From NCBI GenBank assembly GCA_028823105.1, contig JAPKCC010000004.1:1-59542 (forward strand): DNA of 59,542 bases. Reading direction: 5' to 3'. Below the pieces are notes generated by a model that saw nothing but the letters and a program-made list of their open reading frames with translations, did no database searches and was not told where the DNA came from. The position numbers and the translations under genes are program-made. Shown one piece after another: positions 16,968 through 25,780 of this stretch. The stretch comes from Phycisphaerales bacterium (GTDB lineage: Bacteria; Planctomycetota; Phycisphaerae; Phycisphaerales; SM1A02). The number at the start of each line of letters is the position of its first letter. Position 1 is the first letter of the stretch.

Positions 16968-18482
16968 ATGCCTTCCGTCAAGAAGGGTGCTGCCAAAACA
17001 AGCTCGAGCCAATCCAGGATCGAACGGGACACGATGGGCGAGATGCCTGTCCCCGTGGATGCCTTGTACGGGGCGAGCACGCAGCGTGCGGTACTGAACT
17101 TCCCTGTCTCAGGCCGGCCGGTGCCTGCAGAAGTGATCGGTGCCTTTGCCGACTTGAAACGAGCGTGCGCAGATGTGAACGGGGATCTGGGAGTGATTCC
17201 GAAGAAGATCGCCCGGAGTGTCATGTTGGCGTGTGACGAACTCCAGAATGGGCTCGACGGCGACGGCGATCGTGATGCCGCGTGGTGGATGACCCAATTC
17301 CCGGTCGACGTCTATCAGACGGGTTCCGGAACGAGCACGAACATGAACGTCAACGAGGTTCTCGCCAACCTGAGCGCCCTCGCCGCCGGAAAGAAACTGG
17401 GGAGCCGTGATCCGGTTCATCCCAACGATCACGTCAACCAGGGGCAGAGCAGCAACGATACATTCCCGACCGCGATGCAAATCGCCGGTGCGGTGGTCAT
17501 CCGTTCGTCGCTCATTCCATCGCTCCAACGTCTCGCCAAGGGGCTTCGGAAGAAGTCAAAGAAGTGGGATCGGGTGGTGAAGACCGGACGAACACACCTT
17601 CAGGATGCGACCCCGATGCGGGTCGGCCAGGAGTTCTCGGGGTTTGCGGCCCAGATCGAATACGGCGTCGTCCGTGCGGAACGGGCTATGAAGCGGCTTG
17701 CGGAGAACCTCCCGATCGGCGGAACCGCGATCGGGACCGGCATCAACACCCATTATGAGTTCGGATGTCGGGTTGCAGCATCGCTGAAGAAGCGCCTTCG
17801 GATCGACTTCGCCGAAGCGTCGAATCACTTCGAGGCGCAAGCGACTCGGGATTGCGTCGTGGAAGCGTCCGGAGAACTCCGCACCATCGCGGTCAGCCTC
17901 TCGAAGATCGCCAACGATATTCGTTGGCTCGGATCGGGACCTCGCTGCGGGATCGGCGAACTCGTGCTTCCAGCGATCCAGCCCGGATCCTCGATCATGC
18001 CGGGCAAGGTGAACCCGGTTATCTGCGAGAGCGTGATGCAGGTCGCCTGCCAGGTGGTCGGTCACGACGCCGCCATCACGATGGGTGGCTTCGGTGGCAC
18101 CGGTTCACTGCTTCAACTCAACGTGGCGATGCCGATGATGGCATGGTCGATGATCGATTCCATCAAACTGCTTGCCGGTGCGGCCAACGTGCTGCAGGAA
18201 AAATGCATCGACGGCCTCGAACTCGATCGCGAGGTCACGGAGGCGTTCGTCGAGCGAAGCCTGATGATGGGCACGTCGCTGGCGCCGGTGATCGGGTACG
18301 AGCAAGCGGCGAAGCTCGCGAAGGATGCTCACGCACGGAACCTCACGATTCGCGAAATGGCCCTCGAATTGAAGATCCTCGAAGAGGCGGCATTGAACGA
18401 TTATCTTGATCCGACATCGATGACCGAGCCGGCGGGGCGCAAGGCTCCAAGTGGCGAAAAAGGGAAGAGGAAGGCCCGATGA
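16968..18482 (+). CDS. fumC: Class II fumarate hydratase
   Basis: FumC interconverts fumarate and malate in the TCA cycle without an iron-sulfur cluster. Family motifs are all present: TGSGTSTNMNVNEV, NDHVNQGQSSNDTFPTAM, GRTHLQDATPMRVGQEF and the lyase signature GSSIMPGKVNP at about residue 340. TGSGTSTNMNVNEV favours fumarase over aspartase. The length of 504 residues is slightly long because of a Ser/Lys-rich N-terminal stretch and a basic tail ending GEKGKRKAR. A clear AGGAG precedes the ATG at 16968. The stop codon overlaps the start of the ferredoxin-NADP reductase gene by four bases. Confidence 0.95.
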   Translation: MPSVKKGAAKTSSSQSRIERDTMGEMPVPVDALYGASTQRAVLNFPVSGRPVPAEVIGAFADLKRACADVNGDLGVIPKKIARSVMLACDELQNGLDGDGDRDAAWWMTQFPVDVYQTGSGTSTNMNVNEVLANLSALAAGKKLGSRDPVHPNDHVNQGQSSNDTFPTAMQIAGAVVIRSSLIPSLQRLAKGLRKKSKKWDRVVKTGRTHLQDATPMRVGQEFSGFAAQIEYGVVRAERAMKRLAENLPIGGTAIGTGINTHYEFGCRVAASLKKRLRIDFAEASNHFEAQATRDCVVEASGELRTIAVSLSKIANDIRWLGSGPRCGIGELVLPAIQPGSSIMPGKVNPVICESVMQVACQVVGHDAAITMGGFGGTGSLLQLNVAMPMMAWSMIDSIKLLAGAANVLQEKCIDGLELDREVTEAFVERSLMMGTSLAPVIGYEQAAKLAKDAHARNLTIREMALELKILEEAALNDYLDPTSMTEPAGRKAPSGEKGKRKAR

Positions 18483-19471
18483 CCAGCGGCCAGCCGATTC
18501 AGGAGCCCGGTCTCGACCCGGAACTCGTTGACGTCGACATGCACCTCGTCCCCCCGAACCAACCGGTGACGGGTGTCGTGACCTCCAACAAGATGTGTCT
18601 CCGGGGGAAGTCGGCGAGTTTCGTCCGGCACGTCTGCGTGGACGTGGGTGGAACGCCGCTGGAGGGGGCCTTTCGTGCCGGCCAGAGTTTTGGAATCGTT
18701 CCGCCGGGGCTCACCGAGCACGGCAAGCCGCACAAGGTTCGGCTGTATTCGATTGCGTCGCCAACGAGTGGGGAGGACGGTCAAGGCCGGATTCTCTCGA
18801 CCACCTGCAAGCGGCTGATCGACGAGTATGCGCCGCAGTCGTCTTCCGAGGATGCGAATCGGGGGCTCCACCTCGGTGTCTGTTCTAACTTTGTGTGCGA
18901 TCTGGAACCTGGTGCGAAGATTCAAATCACGGGTCCGGCTGGCAAGAGATTTGTTCTTCCCAAGTCGCCCGAACGACATGATTATCTCTTTCTCGCCACC
19001 GGAACCGGCATCGCGCCGTTCCGAGGCATGGTCAAGGATCTGCTGGAAGGCCCCGATGGACCGTGCGAGAGCGAGATCCATCTGGTGATGGGAGCGCCGT
19101 ACACGAGCGACCTTCTCTACGACGAGTTCTTCCGGGAGACCGCGGACCGTCATCCGAACTTCCACTACCACACCGTGATTAGTCGGGAGCTCCTTTCCGA
19201 CGGTCGCCCGCAAGGGTACATCCATCACTATCTCGATCGCGAAGTTCGGTTGCACGGCGACCTGCTGGCGCGGGATCGCACCCTGATCTACATCTGCGGG
19301 TTGGCAGGGATGCAGATGGGTGTCTTCCAGACGATCGCGAAACTCGGAATCGGCGGTCCCTACTTGAAGGTGCACGAGGAACTCGCTGGGGTCGCGCCTG
19401 ATGACTGGGAAGTGGCGGACATCAAGCGTCGAGTCCGACCGACCCATCGCTGCATGCTCGAGGTCTATTGA
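18479..19471 (+). CDS. Plant-type ferredoxin-NADP(+) reductase
   Basis: This FAD enzyme passes electrons between ferredoxin or flavodoxin and NADP(H). It carries the FAD-binding RLYSIAS (about residue 88) and GVCSNFVCDL (about 132), which is the plastid/cyanobacterial-type loop with CSNFVCD. It also has the NADP-binding TGTGIAPFRGM (about 172) and YICGLAGMQMG, and a C-terminal aromatic Tyr (CMLEVY) that stacks on the flavin. The length of 330 residues fits the plastidic class. Translation is coupled to fumC by an ATGA overlap. No ferredoxin gene is in the window. Confidence 0.93.
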   Translation: MTSGQPIQEPGLDPELVDVDMHLVPPNQPVTGVVTSNKMCLRGKSASFVRHVCVDVGGTPLEGAFRAGQSFGIVPPGLTEHGKPHKVRLYSIASPTSGEDGQGRILSTTCKRLIDEYAPQSSSEDANRGLHLGVCSNFVCDLEPGAKIQITGPAGKRFVLPKSPERHDYLFLATGTGIAPFRGMVKDLLEGPDGPCESEIHLVMGAPYTSDLLYDEFFRETADRHPNFHYHTVISRELLSDGRPQGYIHHYLDREVRLHGDLLARDRTLIYICGLAGMQMGVFQTIAKLGIGGPYLKVHEELAGVAPDDWEVADIKRRVRPTHRCMLEVY

Positions 19472-19493
19472 TTCAAGGTCCCCAGGAGGACGC

Positions 19494-19539
19494 AAAAAGA
19501 CGACCGCGGCCACACGTCTCCAACGTCTGGCCGCGGTCG
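19494..19539 (-). terminator. Rho-independent terminator of the fibro-slime gene
   Basis: Arms CGACCGCGGCCA and TGGCCGCGGTCG pair perfectly over 12 bp. Reading on the minus strand the hairpin is followed by TCTTTTTG. It ends the minus-strand gene stopping at 19580 and, as a strong hairpin, may also stop fumC-FNR transcripts arriving from the other side. Confidence 0.85.
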
Positions 19540-19579
19540 ATTCACGGGGAGATCAAGTTAGGTTCCCGTTTTCGGGGAT

Positions 19580-20473
19580 TCAGTCGTATGCCGCAGTGAC
19601 GGTGGGAAGTTCGACGTTCCGGAGCTTCAAGTTGGTGGTCATCCTGAAGTTCGAAGCAGTCCGGTGGCGTTCTGCGAAGAAGAAACTCAATTCGTAGACT
19701 TCGCCGTCTGCAAGGTCCAGACGATTGAGGTCGACGGTCTGATCAAGAGCACCGTGCACCCCGCCCAGATCGATGACCAGTTGCCGGTTGATATAGACCC
19801 AGACGTCGTCGTCTCCTCGGAAGGTGAACACCTGGGCCCCATCGGCCTCGTAGGTGAATTCCGTCTGGAGTTCGAAGGTGAAGTGGTAGTTGTGGTCGGG
19901 CCCCGATCCCCCCGAATTGCCGAACAGTTCATGGTCGATCGGGAAGAATCCGCCTCGTTCGACGCTCTGGGCGTCGAGGTCCGAGTCGAAGACGTAGGAA
20001 CCATCAGCCTGACGGTCTAGAGTGAGTTCAAGGAGCTTCGACTTGTTGACTCGCGGGTCGTCGCGATACCAAAGATGGAAGCTCTCGTCATCCTGGATGC
20101 CACCGGTATCCGAGGCTCCTTCGGATCCAGCGCTATCGCCGAGGCTTGAATCAAAGAGCCGCCAGCAGATGTTCTGGCCATCGGAATTTCGCCACTGATA
20201 GCCGGCCTTGAAACCGCTTCCGGTGAATGCGGGTTTTCCATCGGAGTCGAGTTCCGACGCCACATTGCCGCAGTAGAGTCCGAATCCGCTGCTTGGCCGT
20301 CGTTCGAAGTCGACATGGCCATCCTCGATGCTTCGCTCCTTGAAGTCGCGAACGACGCCGGTCAGCGTGATCTCTGACGGGTCATCTTCTGGCATGGCGG
20401 CGGGTTGGAAACCCATGGCGCAAGCAGCGAGCAGGCTGGCGGTGAAAGCGGTCGTGGTGTTGATGAACTTCAT
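19580..20473 (-). CDS. Exported fibro-slime domain protein
   Basis: The protein starts MKFINTTTAFTASLLAACAM, a signal peptide, with GGGAGGGA just upstream of the ATG at 20473. The mature part matches the fibro-slime domain (TIGR02148), first named from slime-forming and fibre-associated proteins of Fibrobacter and Myxococcus. Hallmarks are FRGDDDVWVYINRQLVIDLG, GGVHGALDQTVDLNRLDL and the closing SFFFAERHRTASNFRMTTN. These lie in a PA14-like beta-sandwich, so binding to sugars or matrix is plausible. No sortase signal or C-terminal anchor is visible in the 297 residues; the protein may be freely secreted. Confidence 0.85.
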   Translation of the reverse strand: MKFINTTTAFTASLLAACAMGFQPAAMPEDDPSEITLTGVVRDFKERSIEDGHVDFERRPSSGFGLYCGNVASELDSDGKPAFTGSGFKAGYQWRNSDGQNICWRLFDSSLGDSAGSEGASDTGGIQDDESFHLWYRDDPRVNKSKLLELTLDRQADGSYVFDSDLDAQSVERGGFFPIDHELFGNSGGSGPDHNYHFTFELQTEFTYEADGAQVFTFRGDDDVWVYINRQLVIDLGGVHGALDQTVDLNRLDLADGEVYELSFFFAERHRTASNFRMTTNLKLRNVELPTVTAAYD

Positions 20474-20728
20474 AAATTCTGTCCCTCCCGGGAAGCCTTC
20501 GCGAATGCGGGGCCTCCGATGGAACAAGGGTACGATTCAGTTTCCGCGAATCGAAACCCTAGTCTCACGATTCAACGGCGCACCCGCGGTCTGTTCGGGC
20601 TGGGTCGGGGCTGCCGGTTGTTCCGATCATGTGGTCAAGCGCCGTCGCCTTTGCAGTAGACGGGCGGCGAACGCCGATGGACTCGACGGACGAGTTGAGG
20701 ATTCGAGTATCAGGAGGGTCACTGGATT

Positions 20729-22054
20729 ATGGACTGTTTTCGCATTGAGGGTGGGCGTCGATTAAGTGGACGCGTGGCGGTCGACGGATCGAAGAATGCC
20801 GCGCTTCCGTTGATGGCCGCCGCACTTCTGAGTGACGGGCCGGTGGATTTCTCGGGCATTCCCGATCTCAGCGACACCGCCAACATGCTCCGGCTGCTCG
20901 AGGAACTCGGCCTCGAGGTCACTCGGCCGACGGATGGGGTGACTCGTTTTCGGACCATCGATCCGACCGCGGTGCACGCCCGATACGACATCGTCAGGAC
21001 GATGCGAGCGAGCATCTGCGTCCTAGGGCCCCTGCTCGCCCGCCGAGGAAAGGCCGTGGTCTCGATGCCTGGCGGTTGCGCCTTCGGCTCCAGGCCCGTT
21101 GACCTTCATCTTCGGGGGCTCGAAGCACTGGGGGCGAAGGTCTCGCTCGAGGGCGGTGACATCCACTGCTCGGCTGATCGTCTTCGAGGGACCACCATCT
21201 TTCTCGGGGGGCCCTTCGGGTCGACGGTGCTGGGAACCGCGAACATCATGTCGGCGGCCACCGTGGCGAAGGGGACCACGACCATCGAGTCGGCCGCCTG
21301 CGAGCCGGAGATCGCCGATCTCGCTCGGTTGCTCAATTCGATGGGCGCGAAGATCAAAGGAGCGGGAGGACCGAGGCTGGTGATTGAAGGCGTCGATGAG
21401 CTGGGCCCGGCCGTCCATCAGGTAATGCCCGACCGGATCGTGGCTGGAACCTACGCGGCGGCGGCCGCGGTCACCAATGGAGACGTCGTCATCGACGACT
21501 TCCCCTATGACAGCCTCCTCGCCGCAATCGATCGCTTCAACGAGATCGGCGTCCACGTCGAGCGCCTTGACCCGGCTCAGGATTCTGGCCGTTGCTCGGT
21601 CCGTGTCACCTGTGAGAGGAAACTCCGCCCCACGATCATCACGACGCAGCCGCATCCCGGGTTTCCCACGGATCTGCAGGCTCAGTTCATGACGCTTCTC
21701 TGCCTCGCCCGAGGCAACAGCATCATCACCGAGAAGATCTACCCCGAGCGATTCATGCATGTCTCGGAACTGACTCGGATGGGTGCGAACCTCATCCGGC
21801 AGGGGCCGACCGTGATGGTGGTCGGTGGAGGCGAACTGGTCGGGGCTCCGGTGATGGCAAGTGATCTTCGAGCTTCGGCGTGTCTGGTGATGGCGGGACT
21901 CGCCGCTCGCGGCGAGACGATCGTCAATCGCGTCTATCACCTCGATCGAGGCTACGTCCGGATGGAGGAGGCGCTCAACGCGCTGGGAGCCTCGATCGAG
22001 CGACTCGATGAACGCTCGCTCGCCGACGCCGATCTGGCATCTCCCGAGGCCTGA
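20729..22054 (+). CDS. murA: UDP-N-acetylglucosamine 1-carboxyvinyltransferase
   Basis: MurA makes the first committed peptidoglycan intermediate from UDP-GlcNAc and phosphoenolpyruvate. The N-terminal GSKNAALPLMAAALLSD, the loop MPGGCAFGSRPVDLH and PHPGFPTDLQAQFMTLL are all canonical. The catalytic loop Cys is present (C117), so fosfomycin sensitivity would be expected from this residue alone. The length is 441 residues, slightly above the usual 420. AGGAGG lies ten bases before the ATG at 20729. It stands alone, convergent with the methyltransferase gene downstream. Confidence 0.96.
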   Translation: MDCFRIEGGRRLSGRVAVDGSKNAALPLMAAALLSDGPVDFSGIPDLSDTANMLRLLEELGLEVTRPTDGVTRFRTIDPTAVHARYDIVRTMRASICVLGPLLARRGKAVVSMPGGCAFGSRPVDLHLRGLEALGAKVSLEGGDIHCSADRLRGTTIFLGGPFGSTVLGTANIMSAATVAKGTTTIESAACEPEIADLARLLNSMGAKIKGAGGPRLVIEGVDELGPAVHQVMPDRIVAGTYAAAAAVTNGDVVIDDFPYDSLLAAIDRFNEIGVHVERLDPAQDSGRCSVRVTCERKLRPTIITTQPHPGFPTDLQAQFMTLLCLARGNSIITEKIYPERFMHVSELTRMGANLIRQGPTVMVVGGGELVGAPVMASDLRASACLVMAGLAARGETIVNRVYHLDRGYVRMEEALNALGASIERLDERSLADADLASPEA

Positions 22055-22070
22055 TCGCGGGCCCACTGAT

Positions 22071-22925
22071 TCAATGCCCTTGGTGCATCGCGGCGTGCAG
22101 CGCGATTGCGGTCGCCGTCGCGGCGTTGAGAGATCGCTCGTCTCGGCCGCCCGGCCCTTCATCTGCCGAAAGATCGCTCGGCCCCTCGATCCGCACTCGA
22201 CGCGAGCAGGCCGCGAGGGTGGCGGGATCGATCCCGTGTCCCTCGTTCCCGATGACCAGCATGGTTCGAGCGGGGAAGGCGGTGTCGCCAAGGAGGGTGG
22301 CATCGGCAAGATTCTCGACCGCCACCGATTCGACGGCAGCGAGCGGTCCGAGTTCGCCGATCGCCTCGGAGAGCGAATTTACCCGAGCCCAGGGCAGGCG
22401 AAAGACCTGACCCATCGAGATTCTGATGCAGCGCCTCAGGAGCGGATCGGTACAGGCGTCATCGAGAAGGATTCCTCCCGCCCCGAGTGCCGCGCCAATT
22501 CGGAAGATTCCCCCGACGTTGTCCATCGTGGTGAGTCCGGCAAGTCCGATCAGAACCGTCGGTCCGGCGGCGGGAATCGACGCGATGAGCTCATCGAGTC
22601 CCGGCTCGAGTCTCGGTCGGCAACCGATGGCGAGGGCACCTCCGTGAAAGTGATATCCGCTCGCCTCGGTCATGAGTTCTTCTTCTGCGACATGGACGTC
22701 GGCGTCGAACGGTTCGGCGAGGGACAAAAACGTCGCCGCATGTTCCGGAGTGACGAGAAGGCGATCGATCGTGAACCGGCCTTCCCGCGCCGCATCGATG
22801 AAGCGGGATACCACACGCGGTGATTCGACGACGAATCTCCCCCCGTCGGCACGAAGATCCCGATCCCGTGTGCGACGAAAGGGATCGAGACGAACGTCGT
22901 CGAGTTCGGTGATTCTGACGATCAC
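22071..22925 (-). CDS. TrmH/SpoU-family RNA 2'-O-methyltransferase
   Basis: SPOUT methyltransferases of this group methylate a ribose 2'-OH in tRNA or rRNA using S-adenosylmethionine bound in a trefoil knot. Motif 1 (DNVGGIFRIGAALG), motif 2 (LVIGNEGHGID) and motif 3 (RSLNAATATAIALHAAMHQG) are all intact. An N-terminal substrate-binding part (about 1-110) is also present. The start is a GTG at 22925 overlapping the stop of the MCE gene (GTGA), making it the last gene of the rho-MCE-MCE operon. The target RNA cannot be told from the sequence. Confidence 0.9.
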   Translation of the reverse strand: MIVRITELDDVRLDPFRRTRDRDLRADGGRFVVESPRVVSRFIDAAREGRFTIDRLLVTPEHAATFLSLAEPFDADVHVAEEELMTEASGYHFHGGALAIGCRPRLEPGLDELIASIPAAGPTVLIGLAGLTTMDNVGGIFRIGAALGAGGILLDDACTDPLLRRCIRISMGQVFRLPWARVNSLSEAIGELGPLAAVESVAVENLADATLLGDTAFPARTMLVIGNEGHGIDPATLAACSRRVRIEGPSDLSADEGPGGRDERSLNAATATAIALHAAMHQGH

Positions 22926-24259
22926 GGTTCGGTCGCGGGGGGGGTCCCCCGTGGATTCCGAATTTCCCGGCGAAGCACTTCGGCAAGTCGTTGAAGCATT
23001 CTTTCGAGGTCGGTGACTGCGTCGGCCAGCGGCTCTGTGACGAGCGGTGCGAGTTCGGGTTTCGACTCGAGCAGGGGTTGGTTCATGGTCGCGAAATTCT
23101 CTAGACGGCGTGCCGCATCGCGAAGGTTGCTTCCCGCGAGCACCGCATCCTCGACGGCTTCCAGCGTTCGGCGCCGTGATTCGCTGTCCGCGTCCGGTGA
23201 GACGAGGATCGCTTCGAGCACCATCGGGAGGAGGTTATCGAAGGCGAGCACGAGTTGTCCGCCCGCCAAGGTCATTCGGGCCATCGAAGGTCTGATGCTC
23301 GCAGCAAACTCTGGGAGAAGTTCCTTCGTCGTGCCGATGAGGCGACGGGATTCGTCGACGGCGGAGATCAGATCGCGCTGCATGCCTCGTATCTCCGGAA
23401 CGAATTCGCCGTCGAGATTCTCCTCGACACCCCGCATCATCTCCTGCATGACCGCGATTTTTCGCCGGATGATCCGACCATTCTTGATGAATTTTGCCGT
23501 CATAAGGTCGACGTCGGCCTGGAGCGAGTCCGCGGATGGCCGGATCTCTAGGACTCCAGACTGAAGAACAAGAAGGCTGTTCTCGAGTGTTCGACCTTCA
23601 GCGATCAGTTCGGTGAATCTCGTCTGGCGTTCTTCGAAGCCGGAGCCGATTTCGATCTCAAGTCTCTCTAGGATCACTTGCAGTCTTCGAATCGATGTTG
23701 CCACGGCGGCCATCCTTGGTGGGAGGTCATCGCCCATGCGGCTCAATGTTTCGCTGATCTTCGTCAGCAGCCTGCTGTTCTCACGCCCGAGCATGGTGAA
23801 GGCGGCGCCGCCCGACTCCCCCCCAGTGAGCTTCACGCGGAGCACTCGGGCCTCGTGCTTCCGGAAGAACTGGTCGGGCGTGCCTGGATCGGAGATCGCG
23901 ATCGCCCCGTTGGTGCCCGCGACACCGATGCTCTTGGAGATCGTCGCGTCGGCAGCGAGGGGGAGGGAGCTGCTCAAGGTGAATCCCACTCGGATGTCGG
24001 TGGGCATACCGGTCGTGGAATCACGCTTCGTCCTGACGGAGGTGATCTTGCCGCGCGGAGCGCCTCCATAGAGCACCGGCCCGCCGGCCTCGAGTCCCCG
24101 AGCGCCCATTGCGAGCGGGATCGACGCGGAATACTCGGTGGTCCTTGGGGCGAAGAGCGTTGGAAGCCAGGTCAGGCCCCAGGCAGCGAGGGCGCCGATC
24201 GTCACGACGATCGCTCCGGCGGTCTGCAATTCTTTCGGTGTCCTCTTCTTTGCAGCCAT
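22922..24259 (-). CDS. MCE/MlaD-family membrane-anchored protein (second of two)
   Basis: This 445-residue protein has one N-terminal membrane anchor (about residues 12-36) and then an MCE domain (SIPLAMGARGLEAGGPVLYG, GAPRGKITSVRT, FTLSSSLPLAADATISKSIG). A long helical region runs to the end. MCE proteins form hexameric rings or tubes that carry lipids across the periplasm and are normally paired with a MlaE permease and MlaF ATPase. It is separated by 24 bases from the other MCE gene upstream. The C-terminus is Pro/Arg-rich. Confidence 0.82.
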   Translation of the reverse strand: MAAKKRTPKELQTAGAIVVTIGALAAWGLTWLPTLFAPRTTEYSASIPLAMGARGLEAGGPVLYGGAPRGKITSVRTKRDSTTGMPTDIRVGFTLSSSLPLAADATISKSIGVAGTNGAIAISDPGTPDQFFRKHEARVLRVKLTGGESGGAAFTMLGRENSRLLTKISETLSRMGDDLPPRMAAVATSIRRLQVILERLEIEIGSGFEERQTRFTELIAEGRTLENSLLVLQSGVLEIRPSADSLQADVDLMTAKFIKNGRIIRRKIAVMQEMMRGVEENLDGEFVPEIRGMQRDLISAVDESRRLIGTTKELLPEFAASIRPSMARMTLAGGQLVLAFDNLLPMVLEAILVSPDADSESRRRTLEAVEDAVLAGSNLRDAARRLENFATMNQPLLESKPELAPLVTEPLADAVTDLERMLQRLAEVLRREIRNPRGTPPATEP

Positions 24260-24283
24260 GGCGTAGAACCACGTCCCTTTCGA

Positions 24284-25705
24284 TCAGGAGTCGTCTTCAC
24301 TATCGCCGAGAATCACCGAGAACAATCGCGATTGGGCGTTCTCGAGACGCTTGAGCGATTCGGCAAGGAATCGTTCGACGGCGCTCTGGAGCTCCGGGTC
24401 CTGCTCAAGACTCTTCGGGAACTGCTCCATCACGGATTGGAAACTCTGGGCGGCGACGCGAACCTCGCTCGCGGCGATCGTGAAGTCGCGCGCCGCGGCA
24501 AAGAGGTTCTCGTTGCTCAATTCCCCGGGCGAGGGCTTGTAGAGGATCCGCCACGGGCTTCGACGAATCTCGATGGTCGCGAGTTTCATCTCTCCCGAGG
24601 CCACGAGGATGTCCTGCAGAAAGGAGCGGATCGACGGGAGCGAAGCGGCGACCTCGAGGTCGACGGTTTGGAGGATCCGCGACATGTCGTTGATGGCGGT
24701 CGTCCCCGCGTCGAGGGCATCGTCGACCTTGGCCAGCGTCTGATCCTTGAGCCGCTGCGTGATGGCGACACCATCCTCGGTCATGAGCTCGAAATTCGTG
24801 ATGGCGTCGTCGATGCGACCGGTATTCCGTTTCACGAGTTCGCTGATCAGGCGGACATCGGCTCGAACGTCATCGACGGTGGCCTTTGCGGATTGCATGG
24901 ACTCGTCAAGGCCGGCGGCGGCGGACTCGACGGAGCCGAGGGAGTTGTCGATTTTTCCGCTCCAGCCGCCGTAGTCGCGGCGAACGTCCCCCATGATGGA
25001 CCGTGCGTCGGCGAGCGCGGGTTCAAGGTCGTTTGTGAACATGGGTTCGATCTGCTGGTCGAGGAACCCCGTCATGGAAGAGACATTCTGAAGGATCTGG
25101 CGGGTGGTCACGGCGTTCTGCGAGCCAACCATCGTGGTGAGGAGACCATCTCCTGGGGTCGCGGCGAAGGTGGCGCTGCCGTCGGATGGAAGAAGCATCG
25201 CCTTCTTGCCGTTCATCTCGGTCGGGGCGGGAGTCGTCTGGTTCGGTCCCCCGACCGTCGAGATGTTGATCCAGCTTCCGCCTCCGAGAATGGATGCGGT
25301 ACGTATGGCGACCGAGTTGCTCCAGAGTTCGATGTCCTCGTCGACTTGGAACTTGACCAGGGCCGACGGGGCGGCCGAGTCTGCGGGGGCTGCCTTCGTG
25401 GTCGCAGCCGGCACGAGGGGTTTCTTAAGGGATGGCTTGGTCCCGGCTTCGGAGAGTCCGACGAGTTGGATTTCGGTGACGCTTCCTCGCACCAGGCCGC
25501 CCACCCGAATTTGGGAGCCGATGTTGAGGCCGCCGACGCCGTCGATCAATTCGAACTTGACGGTGTATTGGTTGTAGTTGCCGAGAATCGACTTCAGCCA
25601 GTCGCCGTTGAGGACGACGAGCGTTGCGAAGAAAAGAACCAACGATGACAGGGTGAAAAGTCCCGCCCGTACGTTGTTCCGACGAAGATCGCTTCCTGTG
25701 GCCAT
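24284..25705 (-). CDS. MCE/MlaD-family membrane-anchored protein (first of two)
   Basis: It opens with a short basic stretch and one transmembrane helix (LFTLSSLVLFFATLVVLNGD), then an MCE domain (VKFELIDGVGGLNIGSQIRV, GGLVRGSVTEIQLVG). A long, mainly alpha-helical C-terminal half follows, with heptad-like spacing. The domain contains a Lys/Ala/Pro-rich insert (about 105-125) and a long stretch before the helical region. At 473 residues it is similar in size to the gene after it, and the two are probably subunits of one lipid-transfer assembly. The rho gene lies 63 bases upstream on the same strand. Confidence 0.82.
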   Translation of the reverse strand: MATGSDLRRNNVRAGLFTLSSLVLFFATLVVLNGDWLKSILGNYNQYTVKFELIDGVGGLNIGSQIRVGGLVRGSVTEIQLVGLSEAGTKPSLKKPLVPAATTKAAPADSAAPSALVKFQVDEDIELWSNSVAIRTASILGGGSWINISTVGGPNQTTPAPTEMNGKKAMLLPSDGSATFAATPGDGLLTTMVGSQNAVTTRQILQNVSSMTGFLDQQIEPMFTNDLEPALADARSIMGDVRRDYGGWSGKIDNSLGSVESAAAGLDESMQSAKATVDDVRADVRLISELVKRNTGRIDDAITNFELMTEDGVAITQRLKDQTLAKVDDALDAGTTAINDMSRILQTVDLEVAASLPSIRSFLQDILVASGEMKLATIEIRRSPWRILYKPSPGELSNENLFAAARDFTIAASEVRVAAQSFQSVMEQFPKSLEQDPELQSAVERFLAESLKRLENAQSRLFSVILGDSEDDS

Positions 25706-25750
25706 GCGAGGAGTATCGCCGGATTCGGGCCGTTTGGCGAATTCCGTCTC

Positions 25751-25780
25751 GGGCGGAGTCCGGCGGAGTCAGGCGGAGAC
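25751..25780. repeat. Three 10-bp tandem repeats across the rho stop codon
   Basis: Three near-identical copies of xGGCGGAGTC run head to tail at 25751-25760, 25761-25770 and 25771-25780. They include the last codons and the stop of rho and its 3' flank. Replication slippage is the simplest origin, and the rho C-terminus may vary between strains because of it. Confidence 0.6.

Noticed and set aside
21023-22309. Minus-strand frame opposite murA
   Set aside because: Antisense of a clear murA; the product is rich in Arg, His and Asp with no motif.
23678-25648. 656-codon plus-strand frame opposite both MCE genes
   Set aside because: It spans the gap between two genes and has no domain; the minus-strand proteins have signal anchors and MCE motifs.
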